From the NCBI GenBank assembly GCA_964430875.1, contig CAYSHP010000009.1, positions 1 to 57,539 of the forward strand: a stretch of DNA of 57,539 bases, in the 5' to 3' direction. A program made the position numbers and the translations under genes. Each line of letters begins with the position of its first letter. Position 1 is the stretch's first letter. Below, piece after piece: positions 1-8,554 of this stretch. This DNA is from M55B127 sp035269185 (GTDB taxonomy: Bacteria; Bacillota; Halanaerobiia; Halanaerobiales; M55B127). The notes under the pieces were generated by a model that did not search any database, was not told the DNA's origin, and worked only from the letters and a program-made list of their open reading frames with translations.

Positions 1-133
1 CGGTTTCTTACCGTTAAAAAAGAAGGAACTCAACTTTTGGTTTCCTAATGAGTGGACCAAATATATTTGGTCAACATGGGTGGCAACACGGAATACAAGT
101 CTTTCGTCCCTTTTGGGGTGAAGGGCTTTTTTT
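1..133 (+). promoter_or_regulatory. T-box leader, 3' part only (truncated by window start)
   Basis: The sequence GGGTGGCAACACGG at about 78-91 matches the T-box bulge consensus. It is followed by an intrinsic terminator in which CTTTCGTCCC (101-110) pairs with GGGGTGAAGG and runs into a T-tract at 126-133. Such leaders bind an uncharged tRNA and switch to an antiterminator. Stem I and the specifier codon lie upstream of the window, so tRNA identity cannot be read. A tRNA-Trp specificity is inferred from the tryptophan transporter downstream. Confidence 0.85.
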
Positions 134-176
134 AATTTTATAATAAAAAAGTAGCTTAGTAGTGAGGATGATTATT

Positions 177-248
177 ATGATTATGTTAAAAATAATTCAT
201 AAAAAATACTTTAATATGGATACCTGGTGGCATATCTCTCTTTTATAA
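177..248 (+). CDS. Tryptophan-codon leader peptide upstream of trpP
   Basis: A 23-codon ORF lies between the T-box terminator and trpP. GAGG at 164-167 sits 9 nt before ATG 177; in-frame ATGs also exist at 168 and 183. The peptide ends in DTWWHISLL, with tandem TGG codons at 225-230 and a stop at 246-248. Consecutive Trp codons in a short ORF before a tryptophan transport gene are the mark of a charging sensor. The Bacillus subtilis anti-TRAP (rtpA) leader uses the same combination of T-box plus Trp-rich peptide. No protein function beyond regulation is expected. Confidence 0.75.
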   Translation: MIMLKIIHKKYFNMDTWWHISLL

Positions 249-308
249 CAAATAGTAAATAGTAAATAGTAAGTAGAAAATATAAAAACTAAAAAATAAA
301 AGGGAGAT
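234..308 (+). promoter_or_regulatory. Shine-Dalgarno-sequestering long-range pairing before trpP
   Basis: ATCTCTCTTTTAT (234-246), the last codons of the Trp leader peptide, pairs with ATAAAAGGGAGAT (296-308) over 13 positions with one G-U pair. The 3' arm contains the trpP ribosome binding site. The 49-nt loop is an A/T-rich stretch with imperfect aaatagt repeats (250-275). A ribosome stalled on the Trp codons at 225-230 would cover the 5' arm and leave the site open; termination of the leader would let it close. There is no T-tract after the hairpin, so control would be translational. The mechanism is inferred; the complementarity is seen. Confidence 0.65.
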
Positions 309-315
309 GAATTTA

Positions 316-834
316 ATGAATACTAAAGATTTGGTACAGGCTTCTTTGTTGGTGGCGATTGGTTTTATTTTACATGCTGTCTTTCCTCCATTACTTTTAG
401 GAATGAAACCTGATTTTTCTTTGGCAATGATGTTTATAGTAATAATAATAAAAAGAGATTTTAAATTAGGATTTCTGGTAGCTATAGCAACTGGGATCTT
501 TACAGCTCTTACTACCGGTTTTCCCGGTGGCCAGGTGGCAAATATGGTTGATAAAATGGCGACTTTCCTTATAGTATTTGCTATGTTAGGTCCTATCATG
601 AATAGATTTAATAATAAAATCGGTGTAAGCATTATTACCTTGATAGGTACTTTAATTAGTGGGGGAGTTTTCTTAGGGACAGCTGCCTTATTATTTGGAT
701 TACCAGGTCCTTTTACAGTTTTATTTTACACAATAGTTATTCCAGCTAGTTTGATTAATGCTTTTACAGCTGTAATAATTTTTTCCTCCATAAAAGTAGG
801 TGCAAAGGTCACATCAAATTATATCACTGACTAA
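316..834 (+). CDS. trpP: Tryptophan transporter TrpP
   Basis: This 172-residue, strongly hydrophobic membrane protein has about five or six membrane segments. The segments around IPP/FPPLLLGMKPD near residue 25 and the ALTTGFPGGQVANMVDK stretch near residues 70-85 are characteristic of TrpP of Bacillus and Clostridia, which imports L-tryptophan. I place the start at ATG 316 because the GGGAG at 302-306 abuts the alternative ATG at 307. The gene stands alone and ends at a terminator. Its leader carries a T-box and a Trp leader peptide, which supports the tryptophan substrate. Confidence 0.88.
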   Translation: MNTKDLVQASLLVAIGFILHAVFPPLLLGMKPDFSLAMMFIVIIIKRDFKLGFLVAIATGIFTALTTGFPGGQVANMVDKMATFLIVFAMLGPIMNRFNNKIGVSIITLIGTLISGGVFLGTAALLFGLPGPFTVLFYTIVIPASLINAFTAVIIFSSIKVGAKVTSNYITD

Positions 835-845
835 CCTCCTAAAAA

Positions 846-873
846 GGGTGGGCTAAAAAGCCCACTCTTTTTT
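846..873 (+). terminator. Rho-independent terminator after trpP
   Basis: GGGTGGGCT (846-854) pairs with AGCCCACTC (859-867) around an AAAA loop and is followed by a T-run to 873. Confidence 0.9.
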
Positions 874-953
874 AAAGGAAAAATATTTTCTTTGTAGAAT
901 ATTATAATTTAGAGTCCTAATTTTTTAATTTAATTCAAATGGAGGTAGTGAGT

Positions 954-1565
954 ATGGATGACATTCTTTATTTAGAGAGTAAAGAGCAGCTAGAACTTGT
1001 TGGTGATCCCTTTGTACTTGATATAATAGATGCTATGGGACATGAAGTATATACCAGAGAAGAACTTGTTGAAAAAATGCAGGAAAAACCAGGCATGATT
1101 AATGATTATCTTGATAATATGATTAAGAATAATTTTATAACTGTAATTGAAGAAGCTGGGGATAAGGGTAAAGAAAAAATACAAGTAACTGCTAAGTCAA
1201 TTGAGGGGAAAAATGCTTTATTTGAGTTTTTAGATAAAAACGATTTACACTGGCTGCATGGCTATATTAATCATTTAGAAAATCGTATTGTTGATTTATT
1301 TAGCTATCTGGCCGAATTTGATGAACCGGAAGCTAAGTTAGAAGAATTGAATTATACTACTGATCTTTATGCTTCTACTAATAAAGTATATTTAACTGCT
1401 GAAGAAGCTAATGAATTAACAAATATGATTACAGATTATTTACGACAAAATCAAAAGGAAATGAAAGATAAAAGTAAGGATGAAAAACATAATTTATATG
1501 AATTTTATGCATATATGTTCCCTGAACTAAAAGAATTTAAGAAAAAAGTAGAAAAAAATAATTAA
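954..1565 (+). CDS. Winged-helix-like conserved protein
   Basis: This 203-residue soluble acidic protein starts at ATG 954, with GGAGGT at 941-946; the ATG at 939 overlaps that site. Residues about 10-70 read like an ArsR-type winged helix (LDIIDAMGHEVYTREELVEKM followed by a helix-rich DYLDNMIKNNFI recognition region). Residues 90-200 are helical and carry a leucine-rich segment (LHWLHGYINHLENRIVDLF) that could mediate dimerisation. No metal-binding cysteine is present. It is monocistronic, between two terminators. The function is unknown; a transcription factor is the most likely reading. Confidence 0.6.
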   Translation: MDDILYLESKEQLELVGDPFVLDIIDAMGHEVYTREELVEKMQEKPGMINDYLDNMIKNNFITVIEEAGDKGKEKIQVTAKSIEGKNALFEFLDKNDLHWLHGYINHLENRIVDLFSYLAEFDEPEAKLEELNYTTDLYASTNKVYLTAEEANELTNMITDYLRQNQKEMKDKSKDEKHNLYEFYAYMFPELKEFKKKVEKNN

Positions 1566-1573
1566 TTTCTTTG

Positions 1574-1600
1574 AAAAGACAGGTAAAACTGTCTTTTCTA
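1574..1600 (+). terminator. Rho-independent terminator
   Basis: AAAAGACAG (1574-1582) pairs with CTGTCTTTT (1589-1597) around a GTAAAA loop, giving a terminator after the gene ending at 1565. Confidence 0.75.
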
Positions 1601-1624
1601 AATTTATAGGGGTTGTGATTTTTA

Positions 1625-2575
1625 ATGAGATATTATAAGTATTCAAAACACCTAAAAAATAGATATGGAGTTAAAACATATAAGATACCGGTCAATGTCA
1701 AAGTAAGTTGTCCGAATCGGGATGGTAGTCTTGGAAGTGAAGGTTGTTTTTATTGTGGTGAAACTGGGGCTGTTTTTCAAAATACTGATTATAAAAAAGA
1801 AATTGTTGAACAAATTAATTCTCTTAAAGAAAATATTGCCGAAAAATATAATGCTGAAAAATTTATAGCCTATTTTCAAAACTTTAGTAATACATATTTA
1901 CCCTTAGAAACATTAAAACATCATATCAAAAAAGCAGCTTCTGTAGAAGATGTAGTAGAAGTTTGTTTTTCAACCCGCCCAGATTGTATTAATGAGACTT
2001 ATTTAAGGGAAATAACTGAGATGATCGAAGAAAATGATTTAGATGTTAACTTTACATTAGAATTAGGTCTGCAAACGGTCAATTATCACACCTTAAAAGA
2101 TATAAATAGACGTCATACTCTCGGTGAATTTATAGATGCTGTATTAACTGCCCATAAATATAGTATTAAAGTAGGAGTACACTTGATATTGAATCTACCT
2201 GGTGATGACAGGGATGATGTTATTGAAAATGCAAAAGTTTTATCTGCTTTAAAAGTTGATAATGTTAAATTACATGCTTTATATATTAGAGAAAATACTC
2301 AGTTTGCTGAAATGTATAAAAAAGGTGAGATTGAAGTTGGAAGTAAAGAAGAATATATTAACAAAGTAATTACTTTTTTAGAGTACTTATCTGCTGATAT
2401 AGCAGTACAGAGATTATTAGGCAGAGCGCCTGAAGATAAAACCCTTTTTGTTAATTGGGGTAAACACTGGTCACAGGTTCATCAGATGATACTTAACAAA
2501 ATGGATCGTATAAATTTTAAGCAAGGTGCTAAATTTAATTATTTAGATGGGAAAGCTTTAAAAAAATTTAATTAA
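1625..2575 (+). CDS. Radical SAM protein, TIGR01212/YtqA (YhcC) family
   Basis: This 316-residue protein carries the TIGR01212-type radical SAM cluster motif CPNRDGSLGSEGCFYC at about residues 29-44 (Cys-x10-Cys-x2-Cys). Later motifs include TRPDCIN, an ELGLQT segment and VGVHLILNLPGDD typical of the TIM-barrel core. These enzymes bind a [4Fe-4S] cluster and cleave S-adenosylmethionine; the physiological substrate of YtqA/YhcC is not settled. Start is ATG 1625 after a GGGG-type site. It is not tightly coupled to the next gene (78 nt gap). Confidence 0.85.
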   Translation: MRYYKYSKHLKNRYGVKTYKIPVNVKVSCPNRDGSLGSEGCFYCGETGAVFQNTDYKKEIVEQINSLKENIAEKYNAEKFIAYFQNFSNTYLPLETLKHHIKKAASVEDVVEVCFSTRPDCINETYLREITEMIEENDLDVNFTLELGLQTVNYHTLKDINRRHTLGEFIDAVLTAHKYSIKVGVHLILNLPGDDRDDVIENAKVLSALKVDNVKLHALYIRENTQFAEMYKKGEIEVGSKEEYINKVITFLEYLSADIAVQRLLGRAPEDKTLFVNWGKHWSQVHQMILNKMDRINFKQGAKFNYLDGKALKKFN

Positions 2576-2653
2576 TATATATCCCAATAATGTTGAAAAA
2601 CGGTTATTAAAAAGTTACAATAATAAAAGAGAATATTATTTGGAGGGTTATAA

Positions 2654-3217
2654 ATGAATATAGAAAAAATAGTAAAGGATTCTAAAAAAGCAGTTGCGGA
2701 ACTACTTGATATAATTAATTTACGTCAAAGAGATATATTTGTATTAGGTGGCTCTACAAGTGAAATAACCGGTAATAAGATTGGAACTGCTTCTAATCCA
2801 GAATTGGGTGAAAAGATTATTAATAGTATTTTACCGATAATCAAAGAAAAAGATCTGTTTTTAGCTGTACAGTGTTGTGAACATTTAAATCGTGCTTTAG
2901 TTGTAGAAGAAGAGTGTGCCTTAAAATATAATTTAGATGTTGTAAATGCTATTCCACATAAGAAAGCTGGAGGTTCACTAGCTGCAGCTGCCTATGAGAT
3001 ATTTGATAAACCGGTATTAGTAGAGACAATTTCCGGTCATGCTGGTATAGATATTGGAGACACTTTAATAGGTATGCATCTTAAACATGTAGCTGTACCA
3101 GTAAGAATAGATTTAAAACAAATTGGAGATGCTCATGTAACACTTGCGAGAACCAGACCTAAACTGATAGGTGGTGAAAGAGGCAAGTATCAAGAGCATA
3201 GTAAACATCTAAATTAA
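2654..3217 (+). CDS. TIGR01440/DUF436 family protein (YwlG-like)
   Basis: The protein has 187 residues, the usual length for the YwlG family, and shows family-typical stretches FVLGGSTSEI (about residues 29-38), VQCCEHLNRALVVEEE (73-88) and PHKKAGGSLAAAAYE (101-115). The biochemical function is not established. Start is ATG 2654 after GGAGGG. In Bacillus the homologue sits near glyA; here it stands between a radical SAM gene and an SLC13 permease, so context adds little. Confidence 0.85.
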   Translation: MNIEKIVKDSKKAVAELLDIINLRQRDIFVLGGSTSEITGNKIGTASNPELGEKIINSILPIIKEKDLFLAVQCCEHLNRALVVEEECALKYNLDVVNAIPHKKAGGSLAAAAYEIFDKPVLVETISGHAGIDIGDTLIGMHLKHVAVPVRIDLKQIGDAHVTLARTRPKLIGGERGKYQEHSKHLN

Positions 3218-3258
3218 AAATATAATAATAAATTTTTATGAGGAGGTGTGAGTATTAC

Positions 3259-5166
3259 GTGGATATATTAAAGAAAGCATCTTTCATTATAATTTTACTT
3301 CTTATTTTAACCACACCTGCAATATTAGCTCAAGGCACAACAGATATAGATAAAGTACAAAATGCAACATTAACTGATGAAATGATTGTCATGTTAATTT
3401 TAATTGTGCTTTTAATGTTATTATTCTTTTTTGAACCTATTAGTATAGATTTAATTGCACTTTCGGTACCTGTGATATTAATTGTCTTAAGTAGATGGAC
3501 TAAAATTACACTTGAAGAAGCGATTTCGGGTTTTGCTAATAAAGCGACCATTACTGTTTTAGCTATGTTTATAATTAGTGCTGGTATTCAACAGTCTGGT
3601 ATCATTCAGGTTTTAGGCAGAAAAATTGCTGATATTACAGGCAGTAATCATTATAGACAAGTTGGTTTAATTACAGGAATTTCGGGTTCAATTGCGGGTA
3701 TTTTAAATAATACTCCTGTAGTAGCTACCATGATACCTATGGTCAATGATATAGCGAGCAAAACAAAGACCTCACCTTCTAAATTATTAATTCCCCTTTC
3801 TTATGCATCGATGATGGGAGGAATGGTAACTTTAATTGGTACTTCAACCAATCTTTTAGCAAGCGATATTTCAGCTAGATTAATTGATCATCCATTTTCA
3901 ATGTTTGAATTCACCAAATTAGGAATTTTAGTTTTAGTGGCTGGCATAATTTATTTAATATCAATAGGTCATAGATTATTACCTAAGCGGATTGATACGA
4001 CTGAAGATCTATTTGAAGAATATGAGATGAAAGAATATTTAACTGAAGTTGTTATTGAAGAAAATGCACCTATAATCGGTAGAACTCTAGATGAATTCAA
4101 AAAGAGTTCTGGTATGGATATGGATATAGTTCTTTTAGGTAGAAAAGATCAACAATATATTGAACCTTCTTTTCATAAAAAGCTTAAAAAAGGTGATCAT
4201 TTAATAATTAGAGCAGATCATGAAACCATTTTAAAGGTCATGAAAAGAAATTGTTTGAGATTAGTTCCTTATAGTAATATTTATGAAAAAAACCTAAAAG
4301 AGCCTCAAGAAGGGCAAAAACTTATGGAAGTAGTCATCCCTTATGGTTCTTTTATGCAGGGACAAACAATTTCTGAAGTTAACTTTTTAGAAAGATATGA
4401 AACAACTGTATTAGCTATTAGACGTGGTGGGGGATTAACCCATAAAAGAATGCATGATATAAAACTTAATGCTGGCGATGTTCTATTATTAATGGTCAGT
4501 GAAGATACTGCTGATCGTTTTCGTAAAAATGAAAATTTCATTATTTCTAAAGAGATAGATACAAGAGACTATGAATTTACAAAAGCTCTCAAAGCTATTT
4601 CTATATTTGCTGGAGTAGTATTATTAGCTGCTTTGGGTATATTTCCTATTGTTATAGCTGCTCTTGGTGGTGTCATTGCAATGACTGTAAGTGGTTGCCT
4701 TGATCATAGTAGAGTATATGATTCAGTTAACTGGGAAGTTATATTTTTGTTAGCAGGTTTAATTCCCTTAGGTATGGCAGTAGAGAAAACAGGTACTGCC
4801 CAGTTTATTTCTTTACAAGTATTGAAGTTATCAAAATATTTTTCTCCTTTTATAATGTTAATAATATTTTACTTTTTAACATCTTTCTTAACTAATATAA
4901 TTAGTAAAAATGCTAGTATTATCTTAATGATTCCTGTGGCAGTCAATGCTGCACAGACCTTAAATGTTAATCCCTTTTCTTTCATTTTAGCTGTAACATT
5001 TGCAGCTGGCACTGCTTTTGTGACACCGATTGGTAATCAAACAAACTTAATGGTCTATGGTCCCGGGGGATATAAATTTAAAGATTATGTAATAGTTGGT
5101 TTACCTTTGCAAATTATATCAGGTATTGTAACTAATATAGGGATAGTAATTTTTTGGGGTTTATAA
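3259..5166 (+). CDS. SLC13/CitMHS-type permease with two TrkA-C domains
   Basis: This inner-membrane transporter of 635 residues starts at GTG 3259, since the ATG at 3238 overlaps the AGGAGG site. A leading hydrophobic segment is followed by a permease half, a central soluble region with two RCK_C/TrkA-C domains (roughly 250-330 and 350-430) and a second permease half. The NNTPVVATMIP motif near residue 150 and TNIISKNASIILMIP near 545 are the paired re-entrant signatures of divalent-anion/Na+ symporters. The likely substrate is a dicarboxylate, sulfate or similar anion, with the RCK domains as regulatory sensors. Substrate is inferred only at family level. Confidence 0.85.
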   Translation: MDILKKASFIIILLLILTTPAILAQGTTDIDKVQNATLTDEMIVMLILIVLLMLLFFFEPISIDLIALSVPVILIVLSRWTKITLEEAISGFANKATITVLAMFIISAGIQQSGIIQVLGRKIADITGSNHYRQVGLITGISGSIAGILNNTPVVATMIPMVNDIASKTKTSPSKLLIPLSYASMMGGMVTLIGTSTNLLASDISARLIDHPFSMFEFTKLGILVLVAGIIYLISIGHRLLPKRIDTTEDLFEEYEMKEYLTEVVIEENAPIIGRTLDEFKKSSGMDMDIVLLGRKDQQYIEPSFHKKLKKGDHLIIRADHETILKVMKRNCLRLVPYSNIYEKNLKEPQEGQKLMEVVIPYGSFMQGQTISEVNFLERYETTVLAIRRGGGLTHKRMHDIKLNAGDVLLLMVSEDTADRFRKNENFIISKEIDTRDYEFTKALKAISIFAGVVLLAALGIFPIVIAALGGVIAMTVSGCLDHSRVYDSVNWEVIFLLAGLIPLGMAVEKTGTAQFISLQVLKLSKYFSPFIMLIIFYFLTSFLTNIISKNASIILMIPVAVNAAQTLNVNPFSFILAVTFAAGTAFVTPIGNQTNLMVYGPGGYKFKDYVIVGLPLQIISGIVTNIGIVIFWGL

Positions 5167-5179
5167 ATGAGGTGATTAA

Positions 5180-6037
5180 ATGGAAAATTTAAAAATAGTA
5201 GTAGATAGTGCTTGTGATATACCCAAGGAATATTTAGATAATTATGATATCAAGCTTTTACCTTTTAGAATTATTGTAGATCAAGATGAATATACTGATG
5301 GTGTAGATATTGACCAAAAAGAACTCTTTCAATTTTTAGAAGAAAAAAGCCATATAACAACTTCACAAGTGAGAGCAGTTGATTTTGAAAAAACTTTTAC
5401 AGCCTGCGCTCAAAAAGGTGTTAAGTGTATATACCTTGCCTTTTCTTCTAAAATGTCAGGCGCCTGTCAGACTGCGAAATTAGTAGCAGACAATGTTAAA
5501 GAAAAGTATCCCGAGGCAGTCATCGAGGTTATAGATACAAAATGTGGTTCAACTGCAATTGGACTGCTTGTAGAAAAAGCATTACAATTTCAAAATGATA
5601 ACTTAAGTTTTTCTGAAATAGTTAATAAAATTAATAATTTGGCAGAAAAAATGGAACATATTTTTACCTTAGAGAATCTTGAAAGATTAAAAACGGGTGG
5701 TAGAATAAGTAAAACAGCTGCTTTTGTAGGAGAATTATTTAACATAAAACCTATTTTAGAGGTAAAAGACGGAAAAATACAGTTATTCAAGAAAGTTAGA
5801 GGATATAATAAAGCCTATAGAAAAATCATAAATATAATGGAAAAAAGGAGTAGTGATTTCAAAGATCAGTTAATAGGGATTAGTTATACTGGTGAAAAAG
5901 ATAAGGCTATCAAGTTAAAAAAAATGATACAAGAGCGCTTTGGTGCTGAAAATTTTATGGTAAATATGATTAGTAATGTTTTGGCAGTTCATCTAGGTAG
6001 AAGTGGAGTGGGAGTCTTTTTCTTAAATGACAAATAA
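5180..6037 (+). CDS. DegV family fatty-acid-binding protein
   Basis: The protein has 285 residues with the DegV hallmarks: VVDSACDIP at the N-terminus, TSQVRAVDF, AFSSKMSGACQTA near residue 95, and LENLERLKTGGRISKTAAF near 155-175. DegV/FakB proteins bind a fatty acid and, with FakA, present it for phosphorylation. No fakA is in the window. It starts 13 nt after the SLC13 gene and 12 nt before the Mut7-C gene, so a run of co-transcribed genes through 8500 is likely. Confidence 0.9.
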   Translation: MENLKIVVDSACDIPKEYLDNYDIKLLPFRIIVDQDEYTDGVDIDQKELFQFLEEKSHITTSQVRAVDFEKTFTACAQKGVKCIYLAFSSKMSGACQTAKLVADNVKEKYPEAVIEVIDTKCGSTAIGLLVEKALQFQNDNLSFSEIVNKINNLAEKMEHIFTLENLERLKTGGRISKTAAFVGELFNIKPILEVKDGKIQLFKKVRGYNKAYRKIINIMEKRSSDFKDQLIGISYTGEKDKAIKLKKMIQERFGAENFMVNMISNVLAVHLGRSGVGVFFLNDK

Positions 6038-6049
6038 AGAGGAAATATT

Positions 6050-6808
6050 ATGGAAAAGAAAGTATATCTAAGGTTATTCGGAGAGTTAAATGATTTTTTC
6101 GATGAACCTAATAAAAAGACAAGAGAAATCTATTATAAAGATAGACAAACTATTAAAGATATTTTAGAAGGAATTGGTATACCTCATACTGAGGTATATT
6201 TAATTAAAAAAGGAAATGAAGTAATTGATTTTAGTGATTTGGTTAAAAATAATGATCATATAAAGGTTTATCCTGTATTTAGGACTTTAAATATAGAAAA
6301 AGATTATCAGACTGTAAGAAATAAGTATCCTTATGATCCTAGATTTATTGCGGATGCTCATCTTGGAAAATTAGTTAGTTATTTAAGAATTTTAGGGTTT
6401 GACACTTTGTATTTTAATGATTTTGGAGATAAATTTTTAGCTGAAAAAGCTAGTGAACAAAACAGGATATTGTTAACTAGAGACCATGGTTTGCTCATGC
6501 GTAAGAAAGTTGAGTATGGATATTTTATTAGATCTGATGATCCTAAAGAGCAATTAAAGGAAGTAATATCTCGATATAATCTACTAAAATATATAAATAA
6601 GTCGAGTCGCTGTCCTAAATGTAATCATTTATTGGAAAAAATAGCTAAAGAAAAGATTATTGATCGTTTAGAACCCAAAACAAAAAAGTATTTCAATAAA
6701 TTTTATATCTGTCCTAACTGTGAGCAAATTTATTGGAAGGGTTCTCATTTTAAAAAAATCAATAATCTAATTGAAAATATAGAGGATGAAATCAATAATG
6801 GGATATAA
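6050..6808 (+). CDS. Ubiquitin-fold plus Mut7-C RNase domain protein
   Basis: The 252-residue protein begins with a beta-grasp (Ub-Mut7C) domain, residues 1-85, ending near VYPVFR. A Mut7-C (DUF82) PIN-like nuclease follows: FIADAHLGKLVSYLRILGFD, an acidic TLYFNDFGD segment and LLTRDHGLL. A C-terminal zinc ribbon has CPKC near residue 188 and CPNCEQIYWKGSH near 221. The family is predicted to cleave RNA; the beta-grasp domain resembles ThiS/MoaD sulfur carriers but has no free C-terminal Gly-Gly here. It overlaps the next gene by 11 nt and belongs to a three-gene set with a nuclease and a TtcA-like enzyme. Confidence 0.85.
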   Translation: MEKKVYLRLFGELNDFFDEPNKKTREIYYKDRQTIKDILEGIGIPHTEVYLIKKGNEVIDFSDLVKNNDHIKVYPVFRTLNIEKDYQTVRNKYPYDPRFIADAHLGKLVSYLRILGFDTLYFNDFGDKFLAEKASEQNRILLTRDHGLLMRKKVEYGYFIRSDDPKEQLKEVISRYNLLKYINKSSRCPKCNHLLEKIAKEKIIDRLEPKTKKYFNKFYICPNCEQIYWKGSHFKKINNLIENIEDEINNGI

Positions 6809-7712
6809 ACATCGGAAATATCCGGAATGGTCCTGGTCTTTATCAAGACACAGGATTTTCAAAAAATGTTTAAGAAAATATTATTATCAATATTATAAAA
6901 GCCATAATGGTTGGGAGTGGGATGCTCCTGAGCAAAATAAAAAGGTATATCGTTTAAAAAAATTACAGACAATTGATTCCATATTAGGAAATTCCATTCA
7001 TCATCTTATGCACAGGATGGTTCACGATGGTTTTCCCCTCAAACGAGATGTGTTAAATAAAAAGATTAAAAAGGCACTTAATGACGCTGTGCGTGAATCC
7101 CAGAATATACCTGCTTGGGAAGTTAATCCCTCTAAACATACTATGTTGCAGGAAGTCTATTATAATGATAAATTAAGTGAAAGAAAAATAGCCAAAATTA
7201 AATATAAAAAGAAACAGATCTTAAATTATCTTTTAAATACTGAACTAGTAGCCAATATCAAAAACTCTTATTTTATAAAATCATTTGATACTTCAACATT
7301 TGAAAACTTTGATTTTAATGGTACTAAGGTATATGCAATACCAGATTTAATTCATAAAAAGACAAATGATTCTATTCCCAAAATTATAGATTGGAAAACC
7401 GGTAAAATAAAAAATAGTAATGTTGATCAATTAAAGCTTTATGCCTATTACTATTTTAATGAATATGACTATCAGGGTATAATAGATACTTCATTTATAT
7501 ATTTATATGAGCAAAATAGAGAAGATTATCAATTTGATGAGGCAATAAAGGATGAAGTAGAAGCAAAAATGAAAAGTAGTATCAAAAAAATGCAAAAGTA
7601 CTTAAAAGAAGCAAAGTGGAATATGCCTAAAGAAAAAGCAGTATTTGAAAAAAGAAAATACGATAAGTTATGTAGTTTTTGCAAGTTCAGGGAATTATGT
7701 GATAGAGTTTAA
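6798..7712 (+). CDS. PD-(D/E)XK nuclease with putative Fe-S cluster (RecB/Cas4-like)
   Basis: This 304-residue protein has the RecB-family signature GNSIHHLMHRMV (motif I), a PDLI...IIDWKTGK core (metal-binding D and DxK) and QLKLYAYYY (motif IV). One cysteine near the N-terminus (KKCLRKYYY) and three near the C-terminus (LCSFCKFRELC) match the Cys-x(n)-Cys-x2-Cys-x5-Cys pattern that holds a [4Fe-4S] cluster in Cas4 and AddB. I start at ATG 6798, 12 nt after GAGG; ATG 6786 abuts that site. There is no CRISPR array or cas gene nearby, so a DNA or RNA processing role is more likely than adaptation. Confidence 0.8.
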   Translation: MGYKHRKYPEWSWSLSRHRIFKKCLRKYYYQYYKSHNGWEWDAPEQNKKVYRLKKLQTIDSILGNSIHHLMHRMVHDGFPLKRDVLNKKIKKALNDAVRESQNIPAWEVNPSKHTMLQEVYYNDKLSERKIAKIKYKKKQILNYLLNTELVANIKNSYFIKSFDTSTFENFDFNGTKVYAIPDLIHKKTNDSIPKIIDWKTGKIKNSNVDQLKLYAYYYFNEYDYQGIIDTSFIYLYEQNREDYQFDEAIKDEVEAKMKSSIKKMQKYLKEAKWNMPKEKAVFEKRKYDKLCSFCKFRELCDRV

Positions 7713-7723
7713 GAGGTGAAATT

Positions 7724-8500
7724 TTGGAATTATATCTAGATAAAGTTCATAATAATAGAATAGCAGAAGCAATTGCCGAGTTTGATTTAATTGAAAAAGA
7801 TGATAAAATTTTAGTGGGGTTGTCCGGAGGAAAAGATAGTTCATTTCTACTTTATGCTCTAAAAGTTTTAAGTTTAAACTCTGCTTTAAATTTCAAACTA
7901 AATGCAGTAACGGTGGATTTAGGATTTTCAGAAAGTAACCATTTACCATATTTAAAAAATTTATGTGATAAATTAGAAGTTAATCTAGATGTTATTGAAA
8001 CAGAAATATATAAGTACATTATGGCAGAAAAGAGCAATAATCCCTGTTCTAAATGTGCTCACTTTAAAAAGGGAGCTATTGTTGATTATATGAAAAAAAA
8101 TGGTTTTGAAAAATTAGCTTTTGGACATCACTATGATGATGCTGTAGAAACATTCTTAATGAGTATTTTATATTCAGGTCAGGTTAATACTTTACAGCCC
8201 AAAAGATATTTAAGTGATAATAAGGTCTATATTATTAGACCTTTAATTTACTTGCGAGAAAAGAGAATTAGAGCAGCTAAAAATAGAATAAAGTATGATG
8301 TTAACTTTGTAAAATGTCCCTATGATAAAAACACCAAAAGGGAAGAAATTAAAACAATATTAGACAAATTAAAATTTAATAAACAAATCTTTCATAACAT
8401 TGCTGCTGCAATGCGAGAAGATTCTATTAAAGAGATGTGGCCTGTAAAAATGAAACAAGAGATATTAACAGAGGAAATTTATTCTATCTGGAAAGACTAA
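7724..8500 (+). CDS. TtcA-family ATP-pyrophosphatase (tRNA 2-thiolation type)
   Basis: The 258-residue protein starts at TTG 7724 after GAGGTG. The PP-loop SGGKDSS lies near residues 33-39. A CSKCAHFKKGAI segment near 108 is followed by AFGHHYDDAVETFLMS, and a third cysteine occurs in VKCPYD. This is the arrangement of TtcA, which adenylates a tRNA cytidine and inserts sulfur using a [4Fe-4S] cluster held by three cysteines. The exact target could differ from C32. It is the third gene of a compact set with the Mut7-C and PD-(D/E)XK genes. Confidence 0.85.
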   Translation: MELYLDKVHNNRIAEAIAEFDLIEKDDKILVGLSGGKDSSFLLYALKVLSLNSALNFKLNAVTVDLGFSESNHLPYLKNLCDKLEVNLDVIETEIYKYIMAEKSNNPCSKCAHFKKGAIVDYMKKNGFEKLAFGHHYDDAVETFLMSILYSGQVNTLQPKRYLSDNKVYIIRPLIYLREKRIRAAKNRIKYDVNFVKCPYDKNTKREEIKTILDKLKFNKQIFHNIAAAMREDSIKEMWPVKMKQEILTEEIYSIWKD

Positions 8501-8554
8501 AGGGAGTAAGTGTTTTAGAATTATCATTATTAAAGTAATAAGGGGGAATAATTA

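Noticed and set aside
250..275. Short aaatagt tandem repeats as a CRISPR-like or regulatory repeat
   Set aside because: Three to four imperfect 7-nt copies only, in the loop of the trpP leader pairing; they look like unstructured A/T spacer.
6798..7712. Cas4 gene of a CRISPR system
   Set aside because: No array, no cas1, cas2 or effector gene is present; the Fe-S nuclease is next to RNA-modification genes.
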